A stretch of 64,000 nucleotides of DNA from Pseudomonas syringae CC1557. GTDB taxonomy: Bacteria; Pseudomonadota; Gammaproteobacteria; Pseudomonadales; Pseudomonadaceae. Position numbers and translations under genes: made by a program. The stretch spans positions 2,604,001 through 2,668,000 of the forward strand of contig NZ_CP007014.1 in NCBI RefSeq assembly GCF_000452705.1. Direction: 5' to 3'. Below are positions 1-8,648 of this stretch, in pieces; position 1 is the stretch's first letter; every line of letters starts with the position of its first letter. The notes under the pieces were generated by a model. The model worked only from the letters and a program-made list of their open reading frames with translations. It had not been told where the DNA came from and did not search any database.

Positions 1-1421
1 GGCTGGCCTTCAGCTGGGTCGGGTGTTTGCCTCTGTGTGGCGGTGGATTCCGCCTCGCCTGGCGGCAGGCTGGCAGATGCATCTTCGACAAGAGGCGTTG
101 CCGGAGGAGACGGATCGCTGATCAACGACAGCAAGTCTTCCATCGCATCGACTTGAGCCGACGCGAGGTCGGCGAGTGTCGCTGAAGCCGCGTCCACAAA
201 CGAAGGGGGGCCGACGGGAGCGGGCGAAGGGGCAGGGGAGCCGCCGTTCTCCTCGATTGGTTCGCTGCCCGATGCTTCTTCGACGACGGTGCCACTGAAG
301 GGCTGTGGGCGTTCTGCGGCTTCCCAGATCAATGCCGGGGCCAAGCGCAGCAGCGTGAAACTGTGCGACCAGCCGGTCTCGCTGGTGACCGTGGCTTTCC
401 AGATGGCTTTGCCTTCCGGCGTTGCCTGGAGGATACCGTGGTCTTGCAACACATTGAAGACGGCGGTGTTGTTTGAAGGAATGCCATCGATGCCCTGCGC
501 CAGCAAGTGTGCGCGCAGTTTGTCGGAGACGGTCTTGCTGACGAGCCACAGCGCATCGTGCGTCAGCCAGCCATCTGACGCCTGGGGCTGATTGAGCTTC
601 AACTCTTCCTTGAGCAGGTAGCGCAGGCCGTCCAGCAGCTTGCGCTGCAAAGCATGCTTCGGTGCGGCCATCGCCTTTGCCGGATCACCTCCCAGTTCCT
701 GGGCTACGGAGGCACGGTCGGCCTTCTCCACCAGTTCTCCGAGCACCCCGGCGTGCTCGTACTGTCCTGCCATGATGTACAGCAATGCAGCCCACAGCGA
801 TGGGAAGCCGCTGAGCCAGTCAAGGATGAAGCGATCAAGCACTTGGTGGTACAGCAGGCCGGTAGCTGCACTGTGCAGTCGGTACTCGCGATCCTCGCGG
901 TAGCGGAATCGGTAGGGTTGCTTCAGCGGACCGTGCCAGGGGTGCCAGACACTGCCGTCGGCATGCTCTACATGTAGATCAACAGCGATCTTGCCGATGT
1001 CGTGAAGCAGTGCGGCGTAGGCGGTTGCCGCGGTCCAGGCTTCTGCTTGAGCGGCCTGGTCTTCGGGTGTTGTGCCAGCGGGCAGCAGATAGGACTGCCG
1101 CAGCTTGAGCGCGTAGGCAACGATCTCAAGCCCATGGTCGAGCATGCCGCCATGGTAGGCATGGTGGTGGCTCTCGGAGGCGGGGAATTGCTGCACAAGC
1201 GCGGCGTAGCGCTCCAAGGGCTTGCGGTACAGCGTGTCAAACTGCTGGCGAGACAGCGAAGTGCGCTGCCAAATGTGTTCCAACAACTTCTGACGGCGCG
1301 GGGTTGCTAGCAGAGACGCGGCCGTCTCCGGCCGTGTCAGCCCTTTCGGGAGGTCGGTGGCGGGTGCTGCCGACGGAGCGGTAGCGACCGAGGCCTGTTT
1401 TCGCCGGAACAGGGAGAGCAT
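1..1421 (-). CDS. traI: MobH-family conjugative relaxase TraI (C-terminus cut by window edge)
   Basis: Relaxase that nicks the ICE at oriT and pilots the strand into the recipient. About 473 N-terminal residues are visible. After a basic start (MLSLFRRKQ) comes the TraI_2 region: an HHHAYHGGMLDHGLE block near residues 85-99 and a LLHDIGK HD-type motif further on, both typical of MobH relaxases of clc/PFGI-type ICEs. A Pro/Ala/Ser-rich linker follows towards the edge. The start is the ATG at 1421. The frame stays open to base 1, so the gene continues outside. It stands at one end of the transfer region, divergent from the small genes at 1.7-2.9 kb, as in related ICEs. The family call is firm; oriT itself was not located. 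Confidence 0.9.
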   Translation of the reverse strand, partial: MLSLFRRKQASVATAPSAAPATDLPKGLTRPETAASLLATPRRQKLLEHIWQRTSLSRQQFDTLYRKPLERYAALVQQFPASESHHHAYHGGMLDHGLEIVAYALKLRQSYLLPAGTTPEDQAAQAEAWTAATAYAALLHDIGKIAVDLHVEHADGSVWHPWHGPLKQPYRFRYREDREYRLHSAATGLLYHQVLDRFILDWLSGFPSLWAALLYIMAGQYEHAGVLGELVEKADRASVAQELGGDPAKAMAAPKHALQRKLLDGLRYLLKEELKLNQPQASDGWLTHDALWLVSKTVSDKLRAHLLAQGIDGIPSNNTAVFNVLQDHGILQATPEGKAIWKATVTSETGWSHSFTLLRLAPALIWEAAERPQPFSGTVVEEASGSEPIEENGGSPAPSPAPVGPPSFVDAASATLADLASAQVDAMEDLLSLISDPSPPATPLVEDASASLPPGEAESTATQRQTPDPAEGQ

Positions 1422-1652
1422 ATAGGTGTCCTGGTGGTGGGCCGACCGGGAGGCCTTTTAGCCTTTTCGAGGTAGGGCCTTTCCCCTTGCACCCCATTCC
1501 CTTGCCTTTTCTGCCCTTGGGCCTTTAACCGTTTCGGTATAGCGGGGCATAGGTTGCGGTTCCAGCGTCAATGTGGAATCCGTTCGTGTGGATTGGGCGG
1601 TCAGCCTACGCTGCGCGGACGCCATTTCCGCCACTTGTGTTCTGGTAAAGGC

Positions 1653-1674
1653 GACAAAGTTGACAAAGTTGACA
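1653..1674 (+). promoter_or_regulatory. Tandem GACAAAGTT repeat overlapping a -35-like box
   Basis: Two head-to-tail copies of GACAAAGTT (1653-1661 and 1662-1670) run straight into GACATG, which creates TTGACA at 1669-1674, a consensus -35 hexamer. A weak -10 candidate (TCTACC) lies about 18 bases further on. The ATG of the next gene is 46 bases after the repeat. Tandem repeats over a promoter suggest an operator, perhaps for the protein encoded next. The rest of the 1422-1719 gap shows repeated GCCTTT runs at 1450-1530 but no gene. Confidence 0.45.
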
Positions 1675-1719
1675 TGTGAGACTAATGTTCGGTCTACCTT
1701 ACATCGCCTGGAGATGATC

Positions 1720-2355
1720 ATGTCCAATGCCGTCGAACTCATTGCTGACCGTCTGCCGCGCGTCACGAAGGAAGACGTGCGCCGCTTCGCCGCCATCGTC
1801 GATATCCGAGATGTCGGGGCTTTCGCGGCCGAGTTGCAGGCGTTTGTCCACGAGCGTGTAGAGGCGTTGGAGCTTCCCGCTCGCCTGGAGATGGAGACCA
1901 TGCAGCGGACCTTGGAACGTAAGGCGTCCACGCTGCGCGCCGACAAGCGCTGGACACCGAATGAAACCGAAGTCCAGCGTGGCCGCACCGTGTTGTTGGA
2001 AACCTTTAACCAGCCGCATAACGTGCCGATCCCCGAATTCGCCAAGTTGGCGGACAAGTCGCGTCAGCAGATCTACAAGGACATCCTCGCCCGTCGGTTG
2101 CTGGCACTGAATGTGGGGATGCGCGGCCAGAAGCTGCCCGACTGGCAACTTGACCCGGTGAGGCAGCAGTTGACCCAAAGCGTGCTTCAGGAGGTCGAGG
2201 GCATCGACAACTGGACAATCTACGGTGCGCTGTCCGAACCGCTTGAAGGGTTGGGCGGGCGTTCGCCGGTGGATGCGGTGACGCCAGACTCGATCGACGT
2301 CGTAGCTGAGGCCGTGTTCAACGTGCTGGAGCATTGCCCTGTTCGAGCGCGCTGA
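1720..2355 (+). CDS. DUF2384-like (MbcA/ParS/Xre) antitoxin-type protein
   Basis: A 211-residue soluble protein. The N-terminal two thirds are helical and charged (around residues 70-130) with a likely DNA-contact segment (FAKLADKSRQQIYKDI), which resembles a helix-turn-helix. The C-terminal part has the pattern of the toxin-binding domain of MbcA/ParS/Xre antitoxins (GLGGRSPVDAVTPDSIDVV). The start at 1720 is chosen because GGAG at 1710-1713 is well spaced from it. An in-frame ATG two codons earlier is too close. No clear RES toxin gene follows; another frame stays open just after the stop (next entry). It may be an orphan regulator. The domain call is by pattern only. Confidence 0.65.
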   Translation: MSNAVELIADRLPRVTKEDVRRFAAIVDIRDVGAFAAELQAFVHERVEALELPARLEMETMQRTLERKASTLRADKRWTPNETEVQRGRTVLLETFNQPHNVPIPEFAKLADKSRQQIYKDILARRLLALNVGMRGQKLPDWQLDPVRQQLTQSVLQEVEGIDNWTIYGALSEPLEGLGGRSPVDAVTPDSIDVVAEAVFNVLEHCPVRAR

Positions 2356-2542
2356 AGCGAAGGTCAGGGTCATCAAGGATATCGACCTCATTGACCATGT
2401 GGACTGGCCGCGTTTCGTTGCCACCTATCGCATCGGCGTGTTGCTCGACCCGGCCCGGTGGAACCGGATGACGAAGCGTCCTGAAGCAGCAAGAGAACAC
2501 ATTGAAGCTCCAAGCCGAATGAATAGGACCAAGCTGGAATAG
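2333..2542 (+). other. Open +1-frame extension after the antitoxin-like gene
   Basis: From about 2333 the frame one base ahead of the antitoxin-like gene is open for 69 codons and reads like protein (FERAEAKVRVIKDIDLI, then VLLDPARWNRMTKRPEAAR). It has no convincing start codon or ribosome-binding site. Either a one-base deletion truncated a longer parent protein, or this is the relic of a partner gene. I do not recognise the segment with confidence. Confidence 0.3.
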
Positions 2543-2568
2543 GCATTCTCGTGTAGCAGGAGACGACT

Positions 2569-2934
2569 ATGAACACGACAACCCGCATCAGTACCGCAGA
2601 ACGCCTCGGCCGCAGCGTTGGCCGTGGATGGCGCGCCTATGCGCGCGGCGAGCGACGGTTGTCGGGTTGGCTCGCCTCCAAGAGTTTGCCGATCGTTGGA
2701 GCCAGCTTGGGGTTGTGGGTGGTCAAGCTGGCTGTGCTGGGACTGCTGCTCTACTTTGCCTTCTGGTTCGCAGTCGTGGTGCTGGGCGTGATGGCCGCGG
2801 GATGGGCTGCGGCCGCCAATACTCCGGATGAGGAAGAGTGGCCTTTCACCGACCTCACCGAACTGCGAAAGACTCCTGGCTACGATCCGAATCTGTACAA
2901 CGACACGTCGCACGAGTTGTACACCGACGATTGA
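2569..2934 (+). CDS. DUF3742 family ICE membrane protein
   Basis: A 121-residue protein with a basic N-terminus (GRSVGRGWRAYARGERR) and two hydrophobic segments around residues 38-55 and 57-82. An acidic tail carries the PFTDLTELRKTPGYDPNLYND pattern of DUF3742, split here across residues about 92-112. DUF3742 proteins sit next to traG/traI in clc-class ICEs; their function is unknown. A ribosome-binding site (GGAGACG) precedes the ATG. The gene converges on the TraG-like gene with a 17-base gap. Confidence 0.85.
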   Translation: MNTTTRISTAERLGRSVGRGWRAYARGERRLSGWLASKSLPIVGASLGLWVVKLAVLGLLLYFAFWFAVVVLGVMAAGWAAAANTPDEEEWPFTDLTELRKTPGYDPNLYNDTSHELYTDD

Positions 2935-2951
2935 TCGCAACCGCAACCGCG

Positions 2952-4472
2952 CTATTTCAGCTTGCCCCCAGTGAGTGCCCCAGTGCCCTTGCCACCCGCT
3001 TGACCTGCGCCCTTGCTGCCATCTGAGAGTCCTTGGATGGCATGTCCGGCCCGAACCCCAACCCAGGTGAGGCTCGCCAGCCAAAATCCCGGAAGGACTA
3101 GGAACATTGTCCCTGTGACGAAGTTTAGCAGCATGTCGCCGAACGCATTGTTCAAGCCCACCAGCGGATCGAAGTTGTTGTGCGGCCGGTTCCAGCCCCA
3201 GCCCCATCCATAGAGCGCATCGAGGATGGTGCTGTCGATCCAGCGACCCAACTGGAGCCAAAAATCGATGAAGAACAGCGCGAACTGCACGACGCTGATG
3301 GTGACGACGGTCTTGAGGTCGTAGGTGCCCACGACCAATACTAGAGGAATGCAAATCACCAACGCCATCTTGAGCAGTGCGAGCACCATGGGCAGGGCCT
3401 GGCGCACCACGTCCATTGCGGGGAATGCTGCGATGCCCCCAACGGCCATTCCCACGTCGCCTGCCGCCCGCGTCACGATGTTCGGCAATGTCTTGTCGAT
3501 CTGACCACCGTAGTCCGTATAGACCGAGCCTTGATTGAGTTTCTGCTGTCGCGGCGAGGCGATTGCACGGATCACCGAATCGTCCACGTCGGCGCGGCTC
3601 AGGAACCCAGCCCAACCCGCCAGCCGCGTGAGTAGGTTGGGGTCCACCTGGCCCAACAGCCGCGCCCGCAGGCCGTTGCTGCTATCGGCCCACCATTGCC
3701 GGCAGTTCGGGTAGCCGCCGCCGCTAGACACCTGCGCAAGCCCTGCGTCACGGTTGCTGTCGTAGGGCCAGTCCTCGCGCGGGGTGCTGGCGCGATAGCT
3801 GTCGTAGTAGCCGGCTGTATCCGTGAAGAAGCGTGAGCCGATCCACGTGACATCGTGCATCTGCTCTTCGTTAAGTTGCGGGCGCTGCATGAACAGCTTG
3901 GCACGGGCCGGCCCGTAGCAATCGTGGGTGAAATCCGCCACTTCCTGGGCCAGCACTGGATCGTCGATGCGCGTGGCGTCGATTTCGATCCGCATCTGCC
4001 TCAGATCGGTCCCGCAAGGAATTGCCGCAACAGAAGCGCCCGTGACAGCGCGCGAAAGCGCATGCATGAAGGCCCACCACACCGGCAACTTCGCGCTTTG
4101 GTTGTTGAGGGTCGAGAAGGACTGCGACCAGCCTGTTTCGGAAGGCTGCGGCACGCTGACTTGGCACTGCGCCGAGCGCGAGCTGTCGTACTGGATGGTG
4201 TTCAGATCCACGTCGATAAATGGGATGCCGGCGAACATTACCACCACGATAGCGACGAACACGCGGTTCTCGATACGCGCAGCCGAGAGCACGCCCTTGT
4301 TGCCTTCGTCGGCACCTTCCGTGCGCGCTTTGAGCCATTCCTGCACGATGATTGCCACAAAGGGCAGCGCAAACACACCGCTGGATACCAGCACAGCCCA
4401 GATCCCGTTATGGATGATCCAGGACACCAGCGTGAGGTAGTACTCCAGGTAGTCGGTTGTAAAAAGCGTCAT
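2952..4472 (-). CDS. traG: TraG-like conjugal transfer membrane protein
   Basis: A 506-residue inner-membrane protein related to the N-terminal region of TraG, a mating-pair formation/stabilisation component. Hydrophobic segments lie near residues 15-40 and 70-90, and several cluster at about 345-440 and 460-480. A long periplasmic region with cysteines lies between (for example around CGTDLRQ and CYGPARAK). The C-terminus is Gly/Lys-rich (GAGQAGGKGTGALTGGKLK). The start is MTLFTTDYLEYYL at 4472. The frame is open further upstream, but that would overlap the next gene. It is the last gene of the transfer operon, converging on DUF3742. Confidence 0.85.
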   Translation of the reverse strand: MTLFTTDYLEYYLTLVSWIIHNGIWAVLVSSGVFALPFVAIIVQEWLKARTEGADEGNKGVLSAARIENRVFVAIVVVMFAGIPFIDVDLNTIQYDSSRSAQCQVSVPQPSETGWSQSFSTLNNQSAKLPVWWAFMHALSRAVTGASVAAIPCGTDLRQMRIEIDATRIDDPVLAQEVADFTHDCYGPARAKLFMQRPQLNEEQMHDVTWIGSRFFTDTAGYYDSYRASTPREDWPYDSNRDAGLAQVSSGGGYPNCRQWWADSSNGLRARLLGQVDPNLLTRLAGWAGFLSRADVDDSVIRAIASPRQQKLNQGSVYTDYGGQIDKTLPNIVTRAAGDVGMAVGGIAAFPAMDVVRQALPMVLALLKMALVICIPLVLVVGTYDLKTVVTISVVQFALFFIDFWLQLGRWIDSTILDALYGWGWGWNRPHNNFDPLVGLNNAFGDMLLNFVTGTMFLVLPGFWLASLTWVGVRAGHAIQGLSDGSKGAGQAGGKGTGALTGGKLK

Positions 4473-4486
4473 GGCCTGACTCCCCC

Positions 4487-4834
4487 TCAGGTCTGCATCC
4501 GCAGGCTGATCTCCAGCGCCAGGATGGCGATGACACCGGCGATCTCGCTGCGCACCAGGCGGCGCCGTGCCTGCGCGTCGTCCTCGCGCGCCAGCAGCCG
4601 GCGGCGCATCCAGATCCATCCGTAAGCCGTAGCTCCGTACAGGCATAGTCGCCATGCCAAGAAGTAGCCTGCAGTGGCGGCCAGCCACTGCTCCCAGCCG
4701 GCAATACTGCCGACCAGGTAGATGCCGGCGACATTGGCCCCTACGGCAATCGCGACAATCGACACCGCCCACAGCAGCGCCTTCGCCGCGCGTCGGCTAA
4801 AGAGCCAGTGCGGGCGCAGCCAAGTCATGCTCAT
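4487..4834 (-). CDS. Small integral membrane protein of the transfer operon
   Basis: A 115-residue protein with hydrophobic segments near residues 17-38, 48-62 and 95-110, separated by an Arg-rich cytoplasmic loop (WMRRRLLAREDDAQARRRL). It sits between the PFL_4711-type gene (4-bp ATGA overlap) and the TraG-like gene, where clc-class ICEs commonly have a small membrane protein. I know no function for it. A second start three residues in (MTWL) is possible. Confidence 0.75.
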   Translation of the reverse strand: MSMTWLRPHWLFSRRAAKALLWAVSIVAIAVGANVAGIYLVGSIAGWEQWLAATAGYFLAWRLCLYGATAYGWIWMRRRLLAREDDAQARRRLVRSEIAGVIAILALEISLRMQT

Positions 4835-6225
4835 GGCCGGTCTCCTGGCTTGCCTTTCTGCAACTGATCGAGACGGTCAGGCACCGGGTCGCCTTCGTAG
4901 ATACCGCGCGAACCCGCCGCGCGCGTGCCGTGGCGCTGGATGATGGCCATGGGCGAGTTGTTGGCCAACTCGCGGCGCAGTTCCAACTCGGTTTTGAGGT
5001 TGCGGATCTCCTGATCGAGCGTGTCGCTCTCGTGGTTCACGGCCTCGACCGCCAACTGGTTGGCCGCTACGTTGGGTTCGTTCTTACCCGTCAGTAACGT
5101 GCGCTGGAGCAGCAGCGCCTTTTCCAGCACTGACGAGAGCGCGACTTCGGACGCCAAGCGTCGCGCCAGCAGGTCTTGATCCGGCTCGTCGCGCAGCGCC
5201 TCGATGACGCCGCGGGTGATGGGCAGCGAACTACTGCCTGCCCCGCGCAGGTTCTCGAACGTCGTGTTGTTCGTCCCGGAGATGAGTTCTTGCAGGACTA
5301 CGAGCTTGGCTTCGTACTCCTCCTGGATCAGCGGCGTTAGCCCTACGCCGGGCACTGTCTCGGTCTTGGTACAGGCATCGCAAGTGCGCTGCTCCTTCTC
5401 TCCCAGGACCCGCGTAGCCCATTCGACCGCCTGTTGCGGCGAGGTCCAGGTCTGGCAGGACAGAGTGGAGCAACTCGTCTGATCGATGGATGACGTGTCG
5501 GTCACGCCGCGGCCGTTGACCAGGTTGTAGCCCGCCCGAGTGACATCGCTGACTACTCGGATGGACGGCTGACCCACGCCGCCGGCATTGCTGCCGCCCA
5601 CCCAGGGCACGCCATCGTTACCGCGCTTGGTTTCCGCTCGCTCGATCGCCGATACGGCGTCCGTACTCGACACTGCATCGCGCAGTGCCATGCTTTCCGC
5701 CATCTGGCTCCATCCAAGCTGTCCTCCCGCCTTGTCGGCCATCTTTTCGGCCATGGCGCGGCACGTCAGCTTCGAGCGATCGTAGTCCAGTCGCGCCTGC
5801 AGCACGCCATTGGTGAGCAGGTTGTACAAACCTGGATCGGCGCGCTGGATGATCAGCGCAGGCAGAGATGCCACGGCACTTGTTGCGCTCTGGATCACAT
5901 TGCTCATGATCTGCTGGAAACCGTTCGTAACACCGTTGAGCTGGTTTTTCAGCGTGGTCTGGATGTCCATATCGCCGCAGATCAGGTTGCTGTTCCAGCC
6001 TGCACCGACTCCAATCGAGCGCATGCCTGCCGCGCCGCCCATAGACACCGCACTGCCACCGCCGATCGAGTACATCACCTCATCGCCGATGACGGGACCG
6101 CCCGTTTGAAAACCGGTCTGCGCCCACGCTAGGCCGCAGCCAAGGGAGAGCGCGCCAGCCAGCGCCGTGGGGCGCAGCAAGCGGCGCGCTTTGGTGGAGA
6201 GGTTCATCAATTCAGGACGTTTCAT
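4831..6225 (-). CDS. ICE conjugation protein, PFL_4711 family (TIGR03755)
   Basis: A 464-residue secreted protein of the ICE-specific type IV secretion system. The start is MKRPELMNL at 6225. A signal peptide follows (hydrophobic stretch about 18-33, cleavage after WAQ), then a Gly/Ser-rich segment (SIGGGSAVSMGGAAGMRS). Cysteine pairs appear at about SCSTLSCQ and TCDACTKTE, fitting periplasmic disulphides. The C-terminal third is coiled-coil-like (NHESDTLDQEIRNLKTELE). The length fits TraH-like / PFL_4711 proteins, thought to help F-type pilus assembly. The upstream gene PFL_4710 ends 10 bases away. Confidence 0.88.
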   Translation of the reverse strand: MKRPELMNLSTKARRLLRPTALAGALSLGCGLAWAQTGFQTGGPVIGDEVMYSIGGGSAVSMGGAAGMRSIGVGAGWNSNLICGDMDIQTTLKNQLNGVTNGFQQIMSNVIQSATSAVASLPALIIQRADPGLYNLLTNGVLQARLDYDRSKLTCRAMAEKMADKAGGQLGWSQMAESMALRDAVSSTDAVSAIERAETKRGNDGVPWVGGSNAGGVGQPSIRVVSDVTRAGYNLVNGRGVTDTSSIDQTSCSTLSCQTWTSPQQAVEWATRVLGEKEQRTCDACTKTETVPGVGLTPLIQEEYEAKLVVLQELISGTNNTTFENLRGAGSSSLPITRGVIEALRDEPDQDLLARRLASEVALSSVLEKALLLQRTLLTGKNEPNVAANQLAVEAVNHESDTLDQEIRNLKTELELRRELANNSPMAIIQRHGTRAAGSRGIYEGDPVPDRLDQLQKGKPGDRP

Positions 6226-6235
6226 CGCCGTATCC

Positions 6236-7183
6236 TCAATAGAAATCGACGCTGCCGAGGAATACCTGGCCCCGGCGTTCGCAGCATGCATAGGGCCGCC
6301 ACAATGCCCAGGCGTAGTCGCCTTGCTGGGCCTGTGTTAGGGAACCGCTGCGCGGGAAGACCGTGCAGGACGAGGACAGGACAGGCGTGAGTTCCTGCCA
6401 TTTGCCGGTTGAGGCATCACCCTCCCTCAGTGCGCCTGCAGGCCAATAGCCGGGCCGTGAGTTCGCCAGTAGCGGTTGATAGACGTGAATCTGCCCGCGG
6501 CGCGTGACCACATCGCCAGCACGCTGAGCTACGACGGCGCCAGCCTTGTAGTCGTCCGTCTGCTGAAGGAAACCGCCGCGAGGATACAAATTGCCCCAAA
6601 GGTTCAGCGTCGAGCGCGCGCCGATCTCGCGCTTGCCCGGAATCAGCGACTCCGGGTAGGCCATCTCAGGCACGTTATAGCGCCAGGCTAGTGTGTCCAA
6701 GGTGCTGAGCAGATAAGGCATGAACGCCGTGCCCGCGCCCTCGCAGAAATAGCCCGATGACGATACGAACCGGTTAAACACTTCGACGCCTGGATGACCG
6801 ACGACATCGGCGTTCTTGAATCGCGCGAGGTTGTTTTCATGGTCTTCGTTCGTGGTGCCGTCGCCGCCTGACTGGGCTGATCGGTTGGGCATGCTCATCG
6901 CCTGAACTTCGACCCAAGGGTTTTCGCCAGTGTTGCTGTAGCTGGAGACGACCGCATCCGGTATGTAATGACGTACCTTGACGGACGTGCGCACCGTGCA
7001 GCCGGTCACGGTGCAGTAAAGCCAGTAACAAATGCCCACCACCCTGTATTCAAGGCAATCGGGCGATGCCACTGAGCCGACGATGGTCGCGGTATTCAGG
7101 GCGTAGCTCGCTGTAGCGCTGGCCAACAGTAGCGAGGCCACAGCGACACGCAGGCGGCGTAGCAGGTCGAATGGGCGGATCAC
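6236..7183 (-). CDS. ICE conjugation protein, PFL_4710 family (TIGR03756, TraU-like)
   Basis: A 315-residue secreted, cysteine-rich protein. The GTG start at 7183 overlaps the stop of the PFL_4709 gene by four bases, the usual coupling in this operon. A signal peptide (RRLRVAVASLLLASATASYA) is followed by many cysteines (CLEYRVVGICYWLYCTVTGC around residues 44-63), then SSGYFCEGAG and PYACCERRG near the end. This matches TIGR03756, which resembles TraU of F-like systems and needs disulphide formation. The DsbA-like protein encoded at 8649-9446 is a plausible partner. Confidence 0.88.
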   Translation of the reverse strand: MIRPFDLLRRLRVAVASLLLASATASYALNTATIVGSVASPDCLEYRVVGICYWLYCTVTGCTVRTSVKVRHYIPDAVVSSYSNTGENPWVEVQAMSMPNRSAQSGGDGTTNEDHENNLARFKNADVVGHPGVEVFNRFVSSSGYFCEGAGTAFMPYLLSTLDTLAWRYNVPEMAYPESLIPGKREIGARSTLNLWGNLYPRGGFLQQTDDYKAGAVVAQRAGDVVTRRGQIHVYQPLLANSRPGYWPAGALREGDASTGKWQELTPVLSSSCTVFPRSGSLTQAQQGDYAWALWRPYACCERRGQVFLGSVDFY

Positions 7184-7626
7184 GGCTGTGCCCTGCGATA
7201 CTGTTCGATACGCGCGATGGCGCGCGCCACGTCCGCCTCGCCATAGACCACATAGCGCTGGTCCACCACGACGGCCGGGATGCTGCTGATACCCAGGCTC
7301 CATGCGTCGGTGATGCCTTGGTAGGCGATGCCGATGCTGCGTTGAAGATCGGTGCCGTCTTGGCTCAAGCGCTGCCGGACGATGGCTGCTGCCCGTTCGG
7401 GGTCGTTTGGCAGATTCGCGGAAAGCTCTGCTTCGGTCTGGGATGCCTGGTCCAGCTCGATCAGCCGCTCGCCTCCCATGGTCTTGACCGGGTGGCGGCT
7501 GTCGGTGACGACCACCACATCTGCGGCAAAGGTGGCCGGGCTGAATGCCGCCAGGGAAGCCGGCAGCGCGATAGCCACGCCAAGGGCCCGCCAGCCTGAC
7601 GCAAACTTGGAGAAAGATGCTGGCAT
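7180..7626 (-). CDS. ICE conjugation protein, PFL_4709 family (TIGR03757, TrbC-like)
   Basis: A 148-residue exported protein with a signal peptide ending about residue 34 (PATFA-AD). The mature part looks like a thioredoxin fold of the TrbC_Ftype kind (VVVVTDSRHPVK, then SIPAVVVDQRYVVYGEADVARAI). It lacks a CxxC motif, so it is not a redox enzyme; family members act in pilus assembly beside TraU/TraW. It is the first gene of the 7.6-to-2.95-kb group, so its promoter is probably in the gap upstream. Confidence 0.85.
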   Translation of the reverse strand: MPASFSKFASGWRALGVAIALPASLAAFSPATFAADVVVVTDSRHPVKTMGGERLIELDQASQTEAELSANLPNDPERAAAIVRQRLSQDGTDLQRSIGIAYQGITDAWSLGISSIPAVVVDQRYVVYGEADVARAIARIEQYRRAQP

Positions 7627-7966
7627 GTCGCGTGCCCCGGAAGTTGATCAGGGCGATAGTCGAACGCCGAACTCGATGCAGCACCTACAAACAATGCGCA
7701 TTGCGGGCACCCCACATACATCCTGTCTTCCTGGGGCAACAAAAGCACATCGCCGGTTAGAACGGCCTGCATCACGAAGCTTCGATCAAAGATCGGCGAG
7801 CGCCAAAAGCGTGCCTGCATGCTATCGATCAGCGACTGTGCTTCGATCTTTTCAGGACGAAGCACAGTTGTATCGGGCCCAGTGGTGACCAGGACATGCA
7901 ACACAGGTCTATTTTCTGCCCTTCACCTGGCGAAAGCCGAGGGGCCGTCATTTCTGACAAGCTGGG
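7627..7966 (-). promoter_or_regulatory. Gap holding a candidate promoter for the PFL_4709-4711 / TraG group
   Basis: 340 bases without a convincing gene. A frame open on the minus strand (start near 7904) overlaps the PFL_4709 gene by about 165 bases and resembles no family I know. On the minus strand GCATTGTTTG lies at 7692-7701, some 65 bases before the PFL_4709 start. Closely similar ATTGTTTGC / GTTGTTTGC words occur upstream of pilL (26.02 kb) and near 28.35 kb. This may be a shared promoter element of the transfer operons. Confidence 0.35.
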
Positions 7967-8413
7967 CTATGGTTTCTTCCGCTGCTGATGTCGTTCGAGA
8001 TGCTTTTCAGCTTGGGCGATGCATTCTTGTTGACGCTTGACGTAGGCATCGCCTTTCCGCAGACGGACCAGCATGCCCAGCGGGAACACGACGCAAAAAT
8101 ACATGGCAAAACCAACGCACAATAAACATGGCACGAGCAGCTTCATGCCGCCGTTCATGAAGGCAAGTGGCAGCAGCAAGAAGCCCATTGCTATTGCACC
8201 GAAACAGTATAGGCCCTGGATCAACAGGAAATGGGTGAGATTGGTAGGATCACTTCGGAGCCACTCGATTTTCCTGAGTTCAGCTCGATTGACGAGTAGG
8301 CCAAATTTTTTATCCAAAAAGCTGACCTGATCGAAAGCCCATTTCGCAACAATGAGCACAATCGTAGCAACAAGACTGGCCGCCACGTCCGATACATCAA
8401 AAGGAATTCCCAT
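7967..8413 (-). CDS. Hypothetical four-helix membrane protein
   Basis: A 148-residue protein with hydrophobic segments near residues 9-25, 62-84 and 90-118. The C-terminal tail is very basic, coiled-coil-like and cytoplasmic (RQQECIAQAEKHLERHQQRKKP). I do not recognise a family. It lies inside the transfer region between the PFL_4709 group and the DsbA-like gene, where related ICEs carry variable cargo. It is lower in GC than its neighbours, which also suggests cargo. The 8414-8648 gap after it shows nothing clear. Confidence 0.6.
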   Translation of the reverse strand: MGIPFDVSDVAASLVATIVLIVAKWAFDQVSFLDKKFGLLVNRAELRKIEWLRSDPTNLTHFLLIQGLYCFGAIAMGFLLLPLAFMNGGMKLLVPCLLCVGFAMYFCVVFPLGMLVRLRKGDAYVKRQQECIAQAEKHLERHQQRKKP

Positions 8414-8648
8414 CTGCCAACCTCCACAAGTCAGTGATTAAGAGAGCCCATGCCCGGTACGACGCTTAACGTCCTTTGTCAGGTCTCTGATCTCACACCA
8501 CTGATGTCTCAAAAGCTGCGACTGCCTCCTCAATACTTTCCCTTGTCATAGAGGTCACCAATCGGACTGTCCGGCTCACGGTCAGACGGCGACGCGAATG
8601 CGGCGAGGCCAGCGCGGTCAATCGCGTCGTAGTCTTCAAGGCCGAGGG

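Noticed and set aside
7461..7904. A minus-strand 147-codon frame upstream of PFL_4709
   Set aside because: It overlaps a recognised gene by 165 bases and has no family pattern; only the first 90 codons could be considered.
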